This document shows positions 39,499 to 50,001 of a stretch of DNA of 64,000 nucleotides, piece by piece. Each line of letters begins with the position of its first letter. The stretch's first letter is position 1. The stretch covers positions 868,001 through 932,000 of the forward strand of contig NZ_CP134146.1 of the NCBI RefSeq assembly GCF_031583575.1, given 5' to 3'. The notes under the pieces were generated by a model, which had not been told where the DNA came from, did not search any database, and saw only the letters and a list, made by a program, of their open reading frames with translations. Position numbers and translations under genes: made by a program. Origin of the DNA: Thalassotalea nanhaiensis (lineage in GTDB: Bacteria > Pseudomonadota > Gammaproteobacteria > Enterobacterales > Alteromonadaceae).

Positions 39499-41004
39499 TT
39501 ATTCGCCCTGTTCTTGACCACTACGGTTTAACAAGAACTGGGTAAGCATACTAACAGGGCGGCCCGTTGAGCCTTTGTTAGCGCCACCGCGCCATGCCGT
39601 ACCGGCAATGTCTAAGTGAGCCCAATTATACTTTTTAGTAAACTTAGATAAGAATACTGCAGCGGTAATTGTTCCAGCTGCACGCCCACCCAAGTTAGTA
39701 AAGTCGGCAAACGGACTGTCTAATTGATCTGCGTAGTCGTCCCATAAAGGTAAACGCCATGCTCTGTCACCACTTTGGTCAGAAGCATTTAAAAGCTCAT
39801 GGGCAAGTGGGTTATGTGAACTTAAAAGACCTGTTGCATGCGCACCTAGTGCAATAACACAAGCACCGGTTAAGGTTGCAACATCTACTACAAGTTCAGG
39901 GTCAAATCGTTCAACATAAGTTAATGCATCACAAAGAACCAAGCGTCCTTCAGCATCAGTATTTAACACTTCTACCGTTTGGCCTGACATTGTTGTTAAT
40001 ACATCACCTGGGCGGTAAGCATTGGCATCTGGCATGTTTTCACAGCCGGCCAATACACCAATAACGTTAATCGGTAAATCAAGTTGCACTAATGAATTCA
40101 TTGCACCTAATACACCGGCGGCGCCGCCCATGTCATACTTCATTTCATCCATGGCTTCGCCTGGTTTTAATGAAATACCACCAGAGTCAAAAGTTAAGCC
40201 CTTACCAACAAGTACAATTGGTTTAGAATCATCACCAGCGCCATTATAAGTAATTACGCTCATTAAAGATTCGTTTACACTACCACGACCAACGGCAAGG
40301 TATGAGCCCATGCCCAAGCTTTCCATTTCAGCTTCGTTTACTACATGAGTCGATACTTTATCATTACCTGCGGCAAGCTCTTGAGCTTGCTCAGCAAGAT
40401 ATGCAGGGTTACAAATGTTTGGTGGTAAGTTGGCAACGTCTTTACACACTTTAATGCCTGCAGCAATGCCTAAACCGTGGCTAATTGCACGTTCACCCAT
40501 AGGTAACTCACGACGTGTTGGCACGTTAAATACAATTTTACGCAGCGGACGACGAGCTTCTTCTTTACGAGTTTTTAAACTGTTAAAGCTGTATAAGCAA
40601 TCTTGTGTTGCTTCTACTGCTTGGCGAACCTTCCAGTAGGTATCGCGACCCTTTACATGCAGTTCAGATAGGAAACACACAGCTTCCATTGAACCAGTTT
40701 CATTAAGAGTGCTGATTGTTTTACTAATAATTTGACGATATTGGCGTTCATCAAGTTCACGTTCTTTACCACAACCAACTAATAAAACACGTTCACTAAG
40801 AATATTAGGTACTTGATGTAATAATAACATCTGACCTGATTTCCCTTCTAAATCACCGCGGCGTAATAGGTTAGAAATATAACCGCCACTTATCTCATCA
40901 AGTTGCTCAGCTACAGCTGATAAACGACGTGGCTCGTACACACCAACTACGATGCAGGCACTGCGTTGCTTTTCTGGGCTGCCACTTTTTACACTGAACT
41001 CCAT
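39499..41004 (-). CDS. pepA: Leucyl aminopeptidase (aminopeptidase A)
   Basis: Hexameric M17 metallopeptidase; in E. coli it also binds DNA in cer recombination and carAB control. The 501 residues match that protein from [21 protein letters not shown] onwards, with [15 protein letters not shown] (metal-binding lysine and aspartate) and the [10 protein letters not shown] signature. The ORF can extend to GTG 41010, but that codon overlaps the AGGAG ribosome site; ATG 41004 is correct by spacing and family length. Divergent from lptF across a 271-bp control region. Confidence 0.97.
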   Translation of the reverse strand: MEFSVKSGSPEKQRSACIVVGVYEPRRLSAVAEQLDEISGGYISNLLRRGDLEGKSGQMLLLHQVPNILSERVLLVGCGKERELDERQYRQIISKTISTLNETGSMEAVCFLSELHVKGRDTYWKVRQAVEATQDCLYSFNSLKTRKEEARRPLRKIVFNVPTRRELPMGERAISHGLGIAAGIKVCKDVANLPPNICNPAYLAEQAQELAAGNDKVSTHVVNEAEMESLGMGSYLAVGRGSVNESLMSVITYNGAGDDSKPIVLVGKGLTFDSGGISLKPGEAMDEMKYDMGGAAGVLGAMNSLVQLDLPINVIGVLAGCENMPDANAYRPGDVLTTMSGQTVEVLNTDAEGRLVLCDALTYVERFDPELVVDVATLTGACVIALGAHATGLLSSHNPLAHELLNASDQSGDRAWRLPLWDDYADQLDSPFADFTNLGGRAAGTITAAVFLSKFTKKYNWAHLDIAGTAWRGGANKGSTGRPVSMLTQFLLNRSGQEQGE

Positions 41005-41275
41005 GAACACTCCTATTTAATACTTACTTTATGTTTAATTACTTGTTTTTGGCTTATTTTGTTACTTTCAACTTGCTAAAATCTGCCTTTAGCAGATAGA
41101 CTAAATAAGGCCTTTCGTTTTTATTTTGGCTGTTTAAGCTATTATTATAGCTAGATTCAGCGCTGTTGCATTTTGATTACTCATTGTAGTCAAAATTTAT
41201 TATATATAAAAACGGTAAGTTTACTTAAAAATTGGCCAGTTGTCAGAAAAAAACTAAGTTTTTTGGATTAAATCA

Positions 41276-42385
41276 GTGATTATTTTTCGATATTTGTTAA
41301 ATGAAGTAGGCAGAACACAACTTGGTGTTTTCTTTGTGTTAATGACCATCTTCATTAGCCAGAAGTTTGTACGTATACTTGGCGATGCGTCCGATGGCGA
41401 CTTTCCTGCTCAAATGGTTTTAACCTTCATGGGGCTAACTATTCCTCATCTTATGGGCATCCTGTTACCACTTAGCTTATTTCTCGGTATTTTACTGGCT
41501 TATGGTCGAATTTATGCTGAAAACGAAATGACCGTATTGCATGCCTGTGGCGTAAGTGAGTGGTATGTGGTTAGAGTGACGCTAGTCATTGCATTTATTA
41601 CCTCAGTTATTACCGGAATATTCACCCTTTATCTGTCACCCCTGGCCGCTGAAACTGAGTATCAAGTCAAAGAACAATTATCGAAAGATGTTGGTATTGC
41701 AGCATTATCGGCAGGCAGATTTCAAAAAACAAACAACGATGAAGCCGTAGTGTTTATAGAAAACATTAACGATAACAACGAACTGGATAAAGTGTTCGTT
41801 GCTCAATTGCCCAAAGATGATGACGGTAAACAAGACCATGTAAATGTTATTTATGCAGCCAAGGGTAAGGTTATTGAAGATGAAAATGGCGCTCAACGGT
41901 TGATTTTAGATATGGGCAACCGATATCAAAAAGATAATATAAATAAAGAGTTTCAAACCTTGTCTTTTGCCAACTATGAAATGCAAATTAAAGATCAAAA
42001 AGTAGAAGAGCGTTTACGAAAATTAAGTGCTATTCCAACCTTAGAATTAATCAATAATCCGTCTCATGAAGCTGCCGCTGAAGTGCAATGGCGCTTTTCA
42101 TTTGTGCTCTCAGTATTTATTTTAACGTTAATCGCCGTACCATTGAGCGTTGTTAATCCTAGGCAGGGTAAATTTGCCAAAATGTTCCCTGCATTAATGT
42201 TGTTTCTAGGTTATTTCATTTTATTAACCAGTGCGCGCTCGGCAATGGACGATGGTAAAATTGCACCTGAAGTAGGCTTGTGGCCCATTCATTTAACCGC
42301 ACTGTTTTTAGGGTGGTCATTACTGATCAAAAGCCGAGGCAGCGGTAAACGGTTCAAAGCAAAAATGTCTAGGGGCAAAAACTAA
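41276..42385 (+). CDS. lptF: LPS export ABC transporter permease LptF
   Basis: Inner-membrane permease of the LptB2FG extractor that pulls LPS from the membrane onto the LptC-A bridge. The 369 residues show three N-terminal helices (VFFVLMTIFISQKFVRILGDA, LMGILLPLSLFLGILLAYG and following), a periplasmic beta-jellyroll (about 135-265) and three C-terminal helices with VPLSVVNPRQGKFAKMFPA. It starts with GTG, preceded by GGA at 8 bases. Its last base overlaps the lptG start codon. Confidence 0.95.
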   Translation: MIIFRYLLNEVGRTQLGVFFVLMTIFISQKFVRILGDASDGDFPAQMVLTFMGLTIPHLMGILLPLSLFLGILLAYGRIYAENEMTVLHACGVSEWYVVRVTLVIAFITSVITGIFTLYLSPLAAETEYQVKEQLSKDVGIAALSAGRFQKTNNDEAVVFIENINDNNELDKVFVAQLPKDDDGKQDHVNVIYAAKGKVIEDENGAQRLILDMGNRYQKDNINKEFQTLSFANYEMQIKDQKVEERLRKLSAIPTLELINNPSHEAAAEVQWRFSFVLSVFILTLIAVPLSVVNPRQGKFAKMFPALMLFLGYFILLTSARSAMDDGKIAPEVGLWPIHLTALFLGWSLLIKSRGSGKRFKAKMSRGKN

Positions 42386-43449
42386 TGCGTATTTTAGACA
42401 TTTATATTGGCAAGATAATCGCCACTACAACGTTCTTAACGCTCGCGGTATTAGTGAGTGTAAGTAGTATTATAAAATTTGTTGAGCAAATGAGGGCTGT
42501 GGGGCGTGGTAGTTACGACTTAATCGATGCCGCACTATACGCGTTTTATGCAATGCCCAGAGATGTTGAAATTTTCTTTCCTATGGCCGCACTTGTTGGT
42601 GGTTTGATTGGATTAGGAATGATGGCCAGTAATAGTGAATTGGTGGTTATGCAAGCGGCGGGTTTGTCTAAAATACAAATCATTAAATCGGTGATGAAAA
42701 CCGCTGCCATACTTATTGTAATGAGTATGGCCGTTGGTGAGTGGCTAGCACCACAAGGTGAAGCTACTGCCAGAGAGTTAAGAGCACAAGCCATTTCAGA
42801 GGGCAGCTTAATATCATCCAAAAGCGGGGTGTGGGCAAAAGATGGCGAGCTTATTGTTCATATTACCGAGGTAGCAGATACGGGCACCTTAAAAAATATA
42901 TCGCTTTATAAATTTGATCAAAATTTACAGATGAAACAGTGGCTCACTGCAAAGAGTGCCAGCTGGGTTGAAGACCGTTGGTTAATGCATGACATCGAAA
43001 TTTCTGAATTTTCTGAGCAACGCATCAATAATTCACTTAAGGATAGCCAAGAGTGGCAATCTTCACTTACGCCTGAAAAGCTGGGTGTGGTAACAGTAAA
43101 ACCTGAAGCATTATCGGTACAAGGTTTAATCAGCTATTTGGACTATTTAGAAGAGAACAACCAAGATACCAGCCGTTATGAGTTGGCCTTTTGGCGTAAG
43201 CTTATGCAACCGATCACCGTGGCGGTAATGCTGTTAGTTGCACTCTCTTATATATTCGGACCACTGCGTTCGGTATCTATGGGGGCAAGAATTATGATGG
43301 GGATAGGAACAGGTATCACTTACGATTTCGCCAACCGAATGTTTGGCTCTATTAGTCAAACCTTTCAACTGCCGCCTTTTATTGGTGCAGTATTGCCGAG
43401 TCTATTGTTTGTAATAGTTGCCGTATATTTGTTAAGGCGCAAAGCATAA
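42385..43449 (+). CDS. lptG: LPS export ABC transporter permease LptG
   Basis: Partner of LptF. The 354 residues repeat the architecture: three helices, a periplasmic jellyroll (about 135-260, with ISLYKFDQNLQMKQWLTAKSASW) and three helices ending in VAVYLLRRKA. The N-terminus MRILDIYIGKIIATTTFLTL and the MPRDVEIFFPMAALVGGLIGLGMMASNSELVVMQAAG region are typical landmarks. Translationally coupled to lptF by one-base overlap; ends at a terminator at 43455. Confidence 0.95.
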   Translation: MRILDIYIGKIIATTTFLTLAVLVSVSSIIKFVEQMRAVGRGSYDLIDAALYAFYAMPRDVEIFFPMAALVGGLIGLGMMASNSELVVMQAAGLSKIQIIKSVMKTAAILIVMSMAVGEWLAPQGEATARELRAQAISEGSLISSKSGVWAKDGELIVHITEVADTGTLKNISLYKFDQNLQMKQWLTAKSASWVEDRWLMHDIEISEFSEQRINNSLKDSQEWQSSLTPEKLGVVTVKPEALSVQGLISYLDYLEENNQDTSRYELAFWRKLMQPITVAVMLLVALSYIFGPLRSVSMGARIMMGIGTGITYDFANRMFGSISQTFQLPPFIGAVLPSLLFVIVAVYLLRRKA

Positions 43450-43451
43450 AA

Positions 43452-43480
43452 AATAAAGGTCTGCTTAGCAGACCTTTTTT
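43452..43480. terminator. Intrinsic terminator between lptG and the RDD gene
   Basis: AAAGGTCTGC (43455-43464) pairs with GCAGACCTTT (43468-43477) around TTA, followed by TTTTTT minus-A tail. Serves both converging genes. No repeat attached. Confidence 0.88.
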
Positions 43481-43512
43481 GTTAATCACAAGTTTAGTTA
43501 CCAAACTTGCTA

Positions 43513-44007
43513 TTAAATCTCACCAGTTCGGGCTTTATTGGCCTCTAAACTAAGTACCACAACTTCAGTGTCGGTAAACCTGTCTTGTAGCGATAACTTA
43601 TTTTTACGATCAAAAATCACGGTTAAATTACCTAAACCAAACAGTGTAAACAGCAAGCGTTTAACGCCGGTTTTCTTTGAAATTTTACTACCATCAACAT
43701 TTTGAACTCGTAACCGCCAAGCACGCATACCAATAGTTTGTCCGCTTTTGGCCCAAAAAAATACAAAGAAAAAGCCAACCCAAAATAACGCCCAACCAGT
43801 AATTAATGCTTCATATAAAAACGAGCTACTTTTTAAATCAATGGCATGCTCAAAGCCTTGGTTATCAATAGTACCTTGGGCGAATAAAAGCGCAAATATT
43901 ACGAACGCAATAGCACCTGAAAACATGTAAACAGCGATTGATAATAAAAAGTCATAAACGTATGAGCCTAAACGGCGCCTAAAACCTGCGCGAGGATATG
44001 ATTCCAT
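43513..44007 (-). CDS. RDD-family membrane protein
   Basis: A 164-residue protein with the RDD pattern: an N-terminal amphipathic part FRRRLGSYVYDFLLSIAVYMF with the conserved R and D, then two to three transmembrane helices (about 14-45 and 62-92) and SGQTIGMRAWRLRV. RDD proteins are small membrane proteins, some linked with Na+/H+ exchange, most without known function. Single gene, convergent with lptG. Confidence 0.85.
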   Translation of the reverse strand: MESYPRAGFRRRLGSYVYDFLLSIAVYMFSGAIAFVIFALLFAQGTIDNQGFEHAIDLKSSSFLYEALITGWALFWVGFFFVFFWAKSGQTIGMRAWRLRVQNVDGSKISKKTGVKRLLFTLFGLGNLTVIFDRKNKLSLQDRFTDTEVVVLSLEANKARTGEI

Positions 44008-44137
44008 AAGTACTTCTAAATTTTCCTAAACCTGTAATGGCGCAAGTGTAGCATTTGAGTAAAAAAAGACAAAGCAGTTCCAAAAATCTAACGAATTAGA
44101 TACATTATGATTATTCGTCAATCTTCTAAAGGAACAA

Positions 44138-44605
44138 ATGTTGCTTTCATTTTTAGAACTAAAAGTACCACCAGTTATAGTTGTATTTATTGCGGCGTTG
44201 GCTATGTACTTTTCACCAAACCCAATCGTTTATTTTTCGTTAGATCCTATGCTCGCCTATTACACCACTCGTGTTTTATTTGTAGTGTCGGCATTGGTGA
44301 TTGTATTAGGGATATATTGTTTTAGAAAAGCGAACACTACTGTTGATCCGGTGAACCCAAAAAATGCGTCACAGTTGGTTAATTTTGGCATTTATAAATA
44401 TACCCGTAATCCAATGTACTTGGGATTTGCCATAATGCTGTTAGCTATGGCGGTTAAAATGCAAAGCTTAGTTGCCTTTCTTTGGCTTGCTGTTTTTATT
44501 TGGTATATGAGTCGGTTTCAAATTAAACCGGAAGAACGTGCATTAACAAAAGTATTTGGCGAAGCCTACAGCGAATATTGCCAGCAAGTAAGGCGCTGGC
44601 TTTAA
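44138..44605 (+). CDS. Isoprenylcysteine carboxyl methyltransferase-family membrane protein
   Basis: A 155-residue integral membrane protein with four hydrophobic segments. GIYKYTRNPMYLGFAIMLLAMAV and PEERALTKVFGEAYSEYCQQVRRWL form the conserved SAM-binding C-terminal motif of the ICMT/PEMT-like superfamily (RNPMYLG and the EE). Many bacterial members are uncharacterised; the substrate cannot be predicted. AAAGGA sits six bases upstream of the ATG. An overlapping ORF at 44107 in another frame is a shadow. Confidence 0.83.
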   Translation: MLLSFLELKVPPVIVVFIAALAMYFSPNPIVYFSLDPMLAYYTTRVLFVVSALVIVLGIYCFRKANTTVDPVNPKNASQLVNFGIYKYTRNPMYLGFAIMLLAMAVKMQSLVAFLWLAVFIWYMSRFQIKPEERALTKVFGEAYSEYCQQVRRWL

Positions 44606-44631
44606 GCTTACGAGAAGGTAGAAGCTCTTAC

Positions 44632-45975
44632 TCAGGTATTAGATACGACACTTTCTACTTTGCCATCATTTAGTTGTGTGGTGATGGTGTCACCTTCTTT
44701 TACGTCATCAACACTTTTCATAATTCTACCTTGTTCATCTCTGGTAATTGAATAGCCTCTGGCTATTGTTGCTAATGGGCTGACAATATTTAAATTATGG
44801 GCAAGTTTTGCAAGTTGCAACTGCTTGTTATCTTTAAGCTGTAACTGTGCTCTTGTTAAACGACTATCTAGATCGTTTAGCTTAACTTTAGCTAATTGAA
44901 TTTGTTGAGTTGGATTTTTGCTTGCTAATCGTTGTTGTAATAACAGAGATTGATTTTTTCTTTGCGTTTGTTGTTCTATCATTTTTTGGTTTAAACGCAT
45001 GGCTAAATCATCAGCGTGTTGTTGCTGGTTTTGCAATTGTTTAACCGGGCTGGCAAGTGCCAACTGATGATTAAAGTACTGATGATTAGCTTTGTGGTCT
45101 TGCACTGCTTGTTTAATTAAATGCGTTAAGCGCTGACGATAGTGGCTAATTTGGGTGAGCAATTGTTGATTGTCGCTTGATACTAACTCTGCCGCAGCAG
45201 ATGGAGTTGGTGCACGCATATCTGCAACGTAATCAGACAAGCTGGTGTCAACTTCATGGCCAACCGCACTTATTACCGGGATGTCGCAATCAAATATTGC
45301 TCTCACCACTGGCTCTTCATTAAACGCCCATAAATCTTCAAGTGAGCCACCACCTCTGCCCACAATTAATACATCACATTCATCACGTTCGTTGGCATTA
45401 TAAATAGCGTCGCTTATTTGCTCTGCGGCTAAATCACCTTGTACCAGAGTAGGGTAAATCACAACTTCTATGCTTGGGTTTCTACGTTTTAATACGGTAA
45501 GAATGTCTTTAACCGCGGCACCAGTGCTTGAGGTAACGATTCCAACGGTTTTTACAAAATCAGGAATAGGCTGCTTATACCTTTGGTCAAATAAGCCTTC
45601 ACCTTGAAGTTGATTTTTTAATAATTCAAATTTTTGACGGAGTAAGCCTTCTCCTGCGTCTTCCATTTGTTCAATGATTAATTGAAAGTCGCCACGAGGT
45701 TCATAAAGCGAGACTTTTGCTTTTACTAATACTTGTTGACCGTTTTGTGGCTTAATACGGGTATAACGATTATTGCCTTTAAACATGGCGCAACGAACTT
45801 GCGCTTTGCTGTCTTTTAACGATAAATACCAATGACCAGAGCTTGCGGCGATGAAATTAGATATTTCACCACATAACCATAGGGTTCTTAGTTCACTTTC
45901 TAAGATATAACGTACTTTTTTGGTAAGCTCACTTACCTGTAATATATGCTGTTTGCTCTGATCTAAATGGTTCAT
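44632..45975 (-). CDS. xseA: Exodeoxyribonuclease VII large subunit
   Basis: Catalytic subunit of the single-strand-specific exonuclease VII. The 447 residues have an N-terminal OB fold ([25 protein letters not shown]), the catalytic core with [17 protein letters not shown] and [28 protein letters not shown], a long coiled-coil arm (about 275-395, rich in Q, L and K) and a small C-terminal beta part ([15 protein letters not shown]). Divergent from guaB, as in E. coli. Confidence 0.96.
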   Translation of the reverse strand: MNHLDQSKQHILQVSELTKKVRYILESELRTLWLCGEISNFIAASSGHWYLSLKDSKAQVRCAMFKGNNRYTRIKPQNGQQVLVKAKVSLYEPRGDFQLIIEQMEDAGEGLLRQKFELLKNQLQGEGLFDQRYKQPIPDFVKTVGIVTSSTGAAVKDILTVLKRRNPSIEVVIYPTLVQGDLAAEQISDAIYNANERDECDVLIVGRGGGSLEDLWAFNEEPVVRAIFDCDIPVISAVGHEVDTSLSDYVADMRAPTPSAAAELVSSDNQQLLTQISHYRQRLTHLIKQAVQDHKANHQYFNHQLALASPVKQLQNQQQHADDLAMRLNQKMIEQQTQRKNQSLLLQQRLASKNPTQQIQLAKVKLNDLDSRLTRAQLQLKDNKQLQLAKLAHNLNIVSPLATIARGYSITRDEQGRIMKSVDDVKEGDTITTQLNDGKVESVVSNT

Positions 45976-46029
45976 AAGGTGCTTTTGTGATTATTTTTCA
46001 AATAAATACGGTTTTTTACAAAATTTAAG

Positions 46030-46058
46030 TTTACCTAAGCGGTCAAAGTGGTTAAAAT
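46030..46058 (+). promoter_or_regulatory. Sigma-70 promoter of guaB
   Basis: TTTACC (46030-46035) and TAAAAT (46053-46058) with a 17-bp spacer. Transcription from about 46065 gives a leader of some 55 nt with a small hairpin GGAGT-ACG-ACTCC (46087-46099). I see no PurR palindrome. Confidence 0.65.
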
Positions 46059-46120
46059 CCATTCGCAATTATTACTCCACTCTATTGGAGTACGACTCCC
46101 ACATAAGCGAGAATGTTGCA

Positions 46121-47590
46121 ATGCTAAGAATAGCCCAAGAAGCCCTAACCTTTGATGATGTACTACTAGTACCTGCCCACTCAACGGTTCTACCACATAC
46201 TGCAAGCCTTAAAACTAAACTTACCAGTAAAATTGAATTAAACGTGCCTATTTTATCTGCGTCTATGGACACAGTAACCGAAGCCCGTTTAGCCATTGCC
46301 TTAGCGCAAGAAGGTGGTTTAGGTTTTATCCATAAAAACATGACGATAGCGGAACAAGCTGCCAATGTCCGTCAAGTTAAAAAGTATGAAAGTGGTATTG
46401 TGACAGATCCTGTTACAGTTAGTCCAGATATTAGCATTCGCGAAGTATTTTACCTTGCCGATGAATTAAAGTTTTCAGGTTTCCCTGTAGTAGACGCTGA
46501 AAATAACTTAGTTGGTATCATTACCTCACGTGATTTACGTTTTGAAACTGACTTAGAGAAAAAAGTGTCAGACCTAATGACACCTAAAGATAAGTTAATC
46601 ACTGTGAAAGCTAATGCAGAACGTGAAGAAATTCTTAACAAAATGCACGCCAACCGCATTGAAAAAATCTTAGTTGTTAACGATGATTTTGAAATCAGCG
46701 GTATGATCACTGCAAAAGATTACCAAAAAGCAGAAAGCAAACCGAATGCCTGTAAAGATGAATTAGGTCGTTTACGTGTTGGTGCTGCAGTTGGTGTTGG
46801 TGCTGGAACTGATGAACGTATCACAGCGTTAGTTGCTGCCGGTGTTGATATTTTACTTATCGATACTTCACACGGACATTCACAAGGCGTGTTAGATAGA
46901 GTTAAAGAAACTCGTCAAGCGTTCCCAGATTTACAAATTGTTGCCGGTAATGTTGCCACTGCTGAAGGTGCAAAAGCACTGGCAGATGCAGGTGTTAATG
47001 CGGTTAAAGTGGGTATTGGCCCAGGTTCAATTTGTACAACTCGTATTGTTACCGGTTGTGGTGTACCACAAATTACAGCTATCTCTGAAGCGGTTAAAGG
47101 CCTAGCGGGTACTGACATTCCAGTAATTGCCGATGGTGGTATTCGTTTCTCAGGTGATATCGCTAAAGCATTAGTTGCTGGCGCACACTGTGTAATGGTT
47201 GGTTCAATGCTAGCTGGTACTGAAGAAGCACCAGGTGAAGTTGAACTTTATCAAGGGCGTTATTACAAATCTTACCGCGGCATGGGCTCTCTAGGCGCAA
47301 TGAACCAAAAAGAAGGTTCATCTGATCGTTACTTCCAAAAGTCTGACGAAGCCGACAAGTTGGTACCTGAAGGTATTGAAGGTCGTGTAGCGTATAAAGG
47401 ACCGATGGCTGCAATCATTCATCAACAAATTGGTGGTATTCGCAGTGCAATGGGCTTAACCGGCTCTGCAGATATTGAAGAAATGCGTACTAAACCACAG
47501 TTTGTCAAAATTACCGCAGCTGGTATGGGCGAGTCGCACGTGCATGATGTAACCATCACAAAAGAAGCGCCTAATTATAGGTTGGGATGA
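46121..47590 (+). CDS. guaB: IMP dehydrogenase
   Basis: Oxidises IMP to XMP, the first committed step of GTP synthesis. The 489-residue protein starts [25 protein letters not shown] as in E. coli, has a CBS-pair insertion (about 95-205; [20 protein letters not shown]), the catalytic cysteine loop [11 protein letters not shown] and the flap region KGSSDRYF-like EGSSDRYFQ. The frame is open from 46085, but those 12 codons lie in the leader. Followed by guaA after a gap with a long hairpin. Confidence 0.97.
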   Translation: MLRIAQEALTFDDVLLVPAHSTVLPHTASLKTKLTSKIELNVPILSASMDTVTEARLAIALAQEGGLGFIHKNMTIAEQAANVRQVKKYESGIVTDPVTVSPDISIREVFYLADELKFSGFPVVDAENNLVGIITSRDLRFETDLEKKVSDLMTPKDKLITVKANAEREEILNKMHANRIEKILVVNDDFEISGMITAKDYQKAESKPNACKDELGRLRVGAAVGVGAGTDERITALVAAGVDILLIDTSHGHSQGVLDRVKETRQAFPDLQIVAGNVATAEGAKALADAGVNAVKVGIGPGSICTTRIVTGCGVPQITAISEAVKGLAGTDIPVIADGGIRFSGDIAKALVAGAHCVMVGSMLAGTEEAPGEVELYQGRYYKSYRGMGSLGAMNQKEGSSDRYFQKSDEADKLVPEGIEGRVAYKGPMAAIIHQQIGGIRSAMGLTGSADIEEMRTKPQFVKITAAGMGESHVHDVTITKEAPNYRLG

Positions 47591-47600
47591 TTTTTCTATA

Positions 47601-47698
47601 GGAGTGGTTATTTGTCCCAATTTCGACTTTTAGTGTACTCATTTGCAAGAGCAAACTCCGTGCACTAAAAGCCGAACTAGAAACAAATCCCTCACTCC
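47601..47698. other. Long imperfect stem-loop between guaB and guaA
   Basis: Successive paired blocks nest around one axis: GGAGTG/CACTCC (47601, 47693), ATTTGT/ACAAAT (47610, 47683), TTCG/CGAA (47622, 47673), CTTTTAGTG/CACTAAAAG (47627, 47663) and TTTGC/GCAAA (47642, 47651) with loop AAGA. No T-tract follows. It could be an mRNA processing or attenuation structure or a small palindromic element. Confidence 0.65.
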
Positions 47699-47788
47699 GG
47701 GCATATTGAATAGTTTAAAAATTAAAACGTTAATAAATATTTATAGAACTGCCAAGAGCGGTTCTTTACAAACAAAGAGAAGAGACTA

Positions 47789-49366
47789 ATGAGTCAAGAT
47801 ATTCATGATCATCGAATTCTAATTTTAGATTTTGGTTCTCAGTACACGCAGCTTATTGCTCGTCGTGTTCGTGAAATTGGTGTTTACTGTGAGCTATGGG
47901 CTTGGGATGTTACAGAAGAGCAAATTAAAGGCTTCAACCCTACAGGTATTATCCTTGCAGGTGGTCCAGAGTCTGTAACAGAGGACGCCTCGCCGCGTGC
48001 ACCTGAGTATGTATTTAATGCTGGCGTACCAGTACTTGGTATTTGTTACGGTATGCAAACTATGGCTGAGCAGCTTGGCGGTGGAGTAGAAAGCTCTGAG
48101 CATAAAGAATTTGGATACGCTGCTGTTGAAGTTATCGGTAAGTCTGCATTATTTAACGCTATTGAAGATTCAATAAGTTCTAATGGTAATGCTTTACTCG
48201 ATGTTTGGATGAGCCATGGTGACAAAGTTTCAGAAATTCCTGCAGGCTTTACCACTATTGCACAAACACCAAGCTGTAAATACGCAGCTATGGCAAACGA
48301 AGACAAGCAATTTTACGGTGTTCAATTTCACCCAGAAGTAACTCATACAAAGCAAGGTATGCGTATTTTAGAGCACTTTGTTGTTGATATTTGTCGCTGT
48401 GAAAAACTTTGGACTTCAGCAACCATCATTGAAGATGCAATTGCTAAAATGAAAGCCCAAGTTGGTGACGATGAAGTCGTACTGGGTTTATCTGGTGGTG
48501 TTGATTCATCAGTAGTTGCAATGCTTTTACATCGAGCTATTGGCGACAAGCTTACCTGTGTATTTGTTGATAACGGCTTACTTCGTTTAAACGAAGGCCA
48601 ACAAGTAATGGATATGTTTGGCGATCACTTCGGCCTGAATATAATTCATGTTGATGCTGAAAACCGTTTCTTAGATCGCATGTCGGGTGTTAGTGACCCA
48701 GAAGCAAAACGTAAAATCATTGGTAATGTGTTTGTTGAAATCTTTGACGAAGAAGCTGGTAAATTAAAGAACGCCAAATGGTTAGCTCAAGGTACTATTT
48801 ACCCTGACGTAATCGAATCTGCGGCCTCAGCTACCGGTAAAGCCCACGTGATTAAGTCACACCATAACGTTGGTGGACTTCCTGAAGATATGGAGCTTGG
48901 CTTAGTTGAACCGTTACGTGAACTTTTTAAAGATGAAGTACGTAAAATAGGTTTAGAGTTAGGCTTACCTTACGACATGCTTTATCGTCACCCGTTCCCT
49001 GGACCAGGTTTAGGTGTTCGTATTTTAGGTGAAGTGAAAAAAGAATATGCTGACTTATTACGTCGTGCAGATGCTATTTTCATTGAAGAGTTACACAAGC
49101 ATGACTTGTATAAAAAAGTAAGCCAGGCGTTTACGGTATTTTTACCGGTACGTTCAGTTGGCGTTATGGGTGATGCTCGTAAATATGATTGGGTTGTATC
49201 ATTACGTTGTGTTGAAACAATTGATTTCATGACTGCTCGTTGGTCACACTTACCGTACGATTTCTTAGGTTTAGTGTCTAACCGTATCATTAACGAAATT
49301 GATGGTATTTCTCGTGTAGTTTACGATATTTCTGGTAAACCACCAGCAACTATCGAGTGGGAATAA
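47789..49366 (+). CDS. guaA: GMP synthase (glutamine-hydrolysing)
   Basis: Converts XMP to GMP with glutamine as nitrogen donor. The 525 residues have a class I glutamine amidotransferase domain (about 1-205) with the nucleophile in GICYGMQ and the histidine/glutamate pair in QFHPEVTH, an ATP pyrophosphatase domain with the P-loop GLSGGVDSS (about 232-240), and the C-terminal dimerisation domain ending PPATIEWE. Follows guaB by 198 bp; AAGAGAAGAG precedes the ATG. Confidence 0.98.
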   Translation: MSQDIHDHRILILDFGSQYTQLIARRVREIGVYCELWAWDVTEEQIKGFNPTGIILAGGPESVTEDASPRAPEYVFNAGVPVLGICYGMQTMAEQLGGGVESSEHKEFGYAAVEVIGKSALFNAIEDSISSNGNALLDVWMSHGDKVSEIPAGFTTIAQTPSCKYAAMANEDKQFYGVQFHPEVTHTKQGMRILEHFVVDICRCEKLWTSATIIEDAIAKMKAQVGDDEVVLGLSGGVDSSVVAMLLHRAIGDKLTCVFVDNGLLRLNEGQQVMDMFGDHFGLNIIHVDAENRFLDRMSGVSDPEAKRKIIGNVFVEIFDEEAGKLKNAKWLAQGTIYPDVIESAASATGKAHVIKSHHNVGGLPEDMELGLVEPLRELFKDEVRKIGLELGLPYDMLYRHPFPGPGLGVRILGEVKKEYADLLRRADAIFIEELHKHDLYKKVSQAFTVFLPVRSVGVMGDARKYDWVVSLRCVETIDFMTARWSHLPYDFLGLVSNRIINEIDGISRVVYDISGKPPATIEWE

Positions 49367-49393
49367 TAATCCACTAAGTTAATATCTACATAT

Positions 49394-49432
49394 ATAAAGG
49401 CCTAGTAATTTTTATTACTAGGCCTTTATTTT
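49394..49432. terminator. Intrinsic terminator between guaA and the DUF gene
   Basis: AAAGGCCTAGTAAT (49396-49409) pairs with ATTACTAGGCCTTT (49414-49427) around TTTT, with ATTTTTA following. Strong 14-bp stem serving both converging genes, with no repeat attached. Confidence 0.85.
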
Positions 49433-49449
49433 TAGAAGCGAGAAACTTT

Positions 49450-49893
49450 TTATTTTAAATGCTGTTCAGCATAGTGCTGCATTGCTTTACTAAAGTGCTC
49501 TGCAAAACCTTCGCAGAACTGTTCAAAGTTTGCTTTTTGGTCGGCATCATTGGCAATGCTATTGGCCATAGCATTAAACTTTTCTTTACTAATAAGTACT
49601 GATTTTTTCTGCAAGGTTGATAATGCAAACGTAGTGTAAGCAAGATAGTGCTGAACTACCTTTTGCATTTCATCAGAGTCAATAGCAAACGATGTGGCTT
49701 GGGCAAGTTCAGCATTAAAAGCTTCGGCTTTTTCTTTAAGCGCCATAGTGTCTTCTATGCTTAAATTAGCTAATTGCTCCAGGCGTTGATCAACTTTATC
49801 ATCGCCAACACGTTCGCGCGCTATTTGCTCTTGGCGCTCAAATTCTGCACTTTCAAATTCGCCGTTATTTTCATCTTTGTTGATATCACTCAT
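49450..49893 (-). CDS. Hypothetical acidic helical protein
   Basis: I do not recognise this 147-residue protein. It has no signal peptide or membrane segment. The first 45 residues are highly charged and probably disordered (DINKDENNGEFESAEFERQEQ); the rest (about 50-147) is predicted helical, with HYLAYTTFALSTLQKK and FEQFCEGFAEHFSKAMQHY. The spacing of aromatics faintly recalls TipAS-like globin folds, but this is weak. The protein is intact, single, and convergent with guaA. Confidence 0.6.
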   Translation of the reverse strand: MSDINKDENNGEFESAEFERQEQIARERVGDDKVDQRLEQLANLSIEDTMALKEKAEAFNAELAQATSFAIDSDEMQKVVQHYLAYTTFALSTLQKKSVLISKEKFNAMANSIANDADQKANFEQFCEGFAEHFSKAMQHYAEQHLK

Positions 49894-50001
49894 GGATATT
49901 TACCTCGGTATTAATTTTAATGGCGCAATGTTGCCATAAAGCCTTAACTATAGCTATAGTAGTCCTCTAAGCAATATATTGTTATTTTAATAGGACACAC
50001 C

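Noticed and set aside
44107-44325. ORF overlapping the start of the ICMT-like gene
   Set aside because: Different frame from the recognisable methyltransferase, which has a good ribosome site at 44138.
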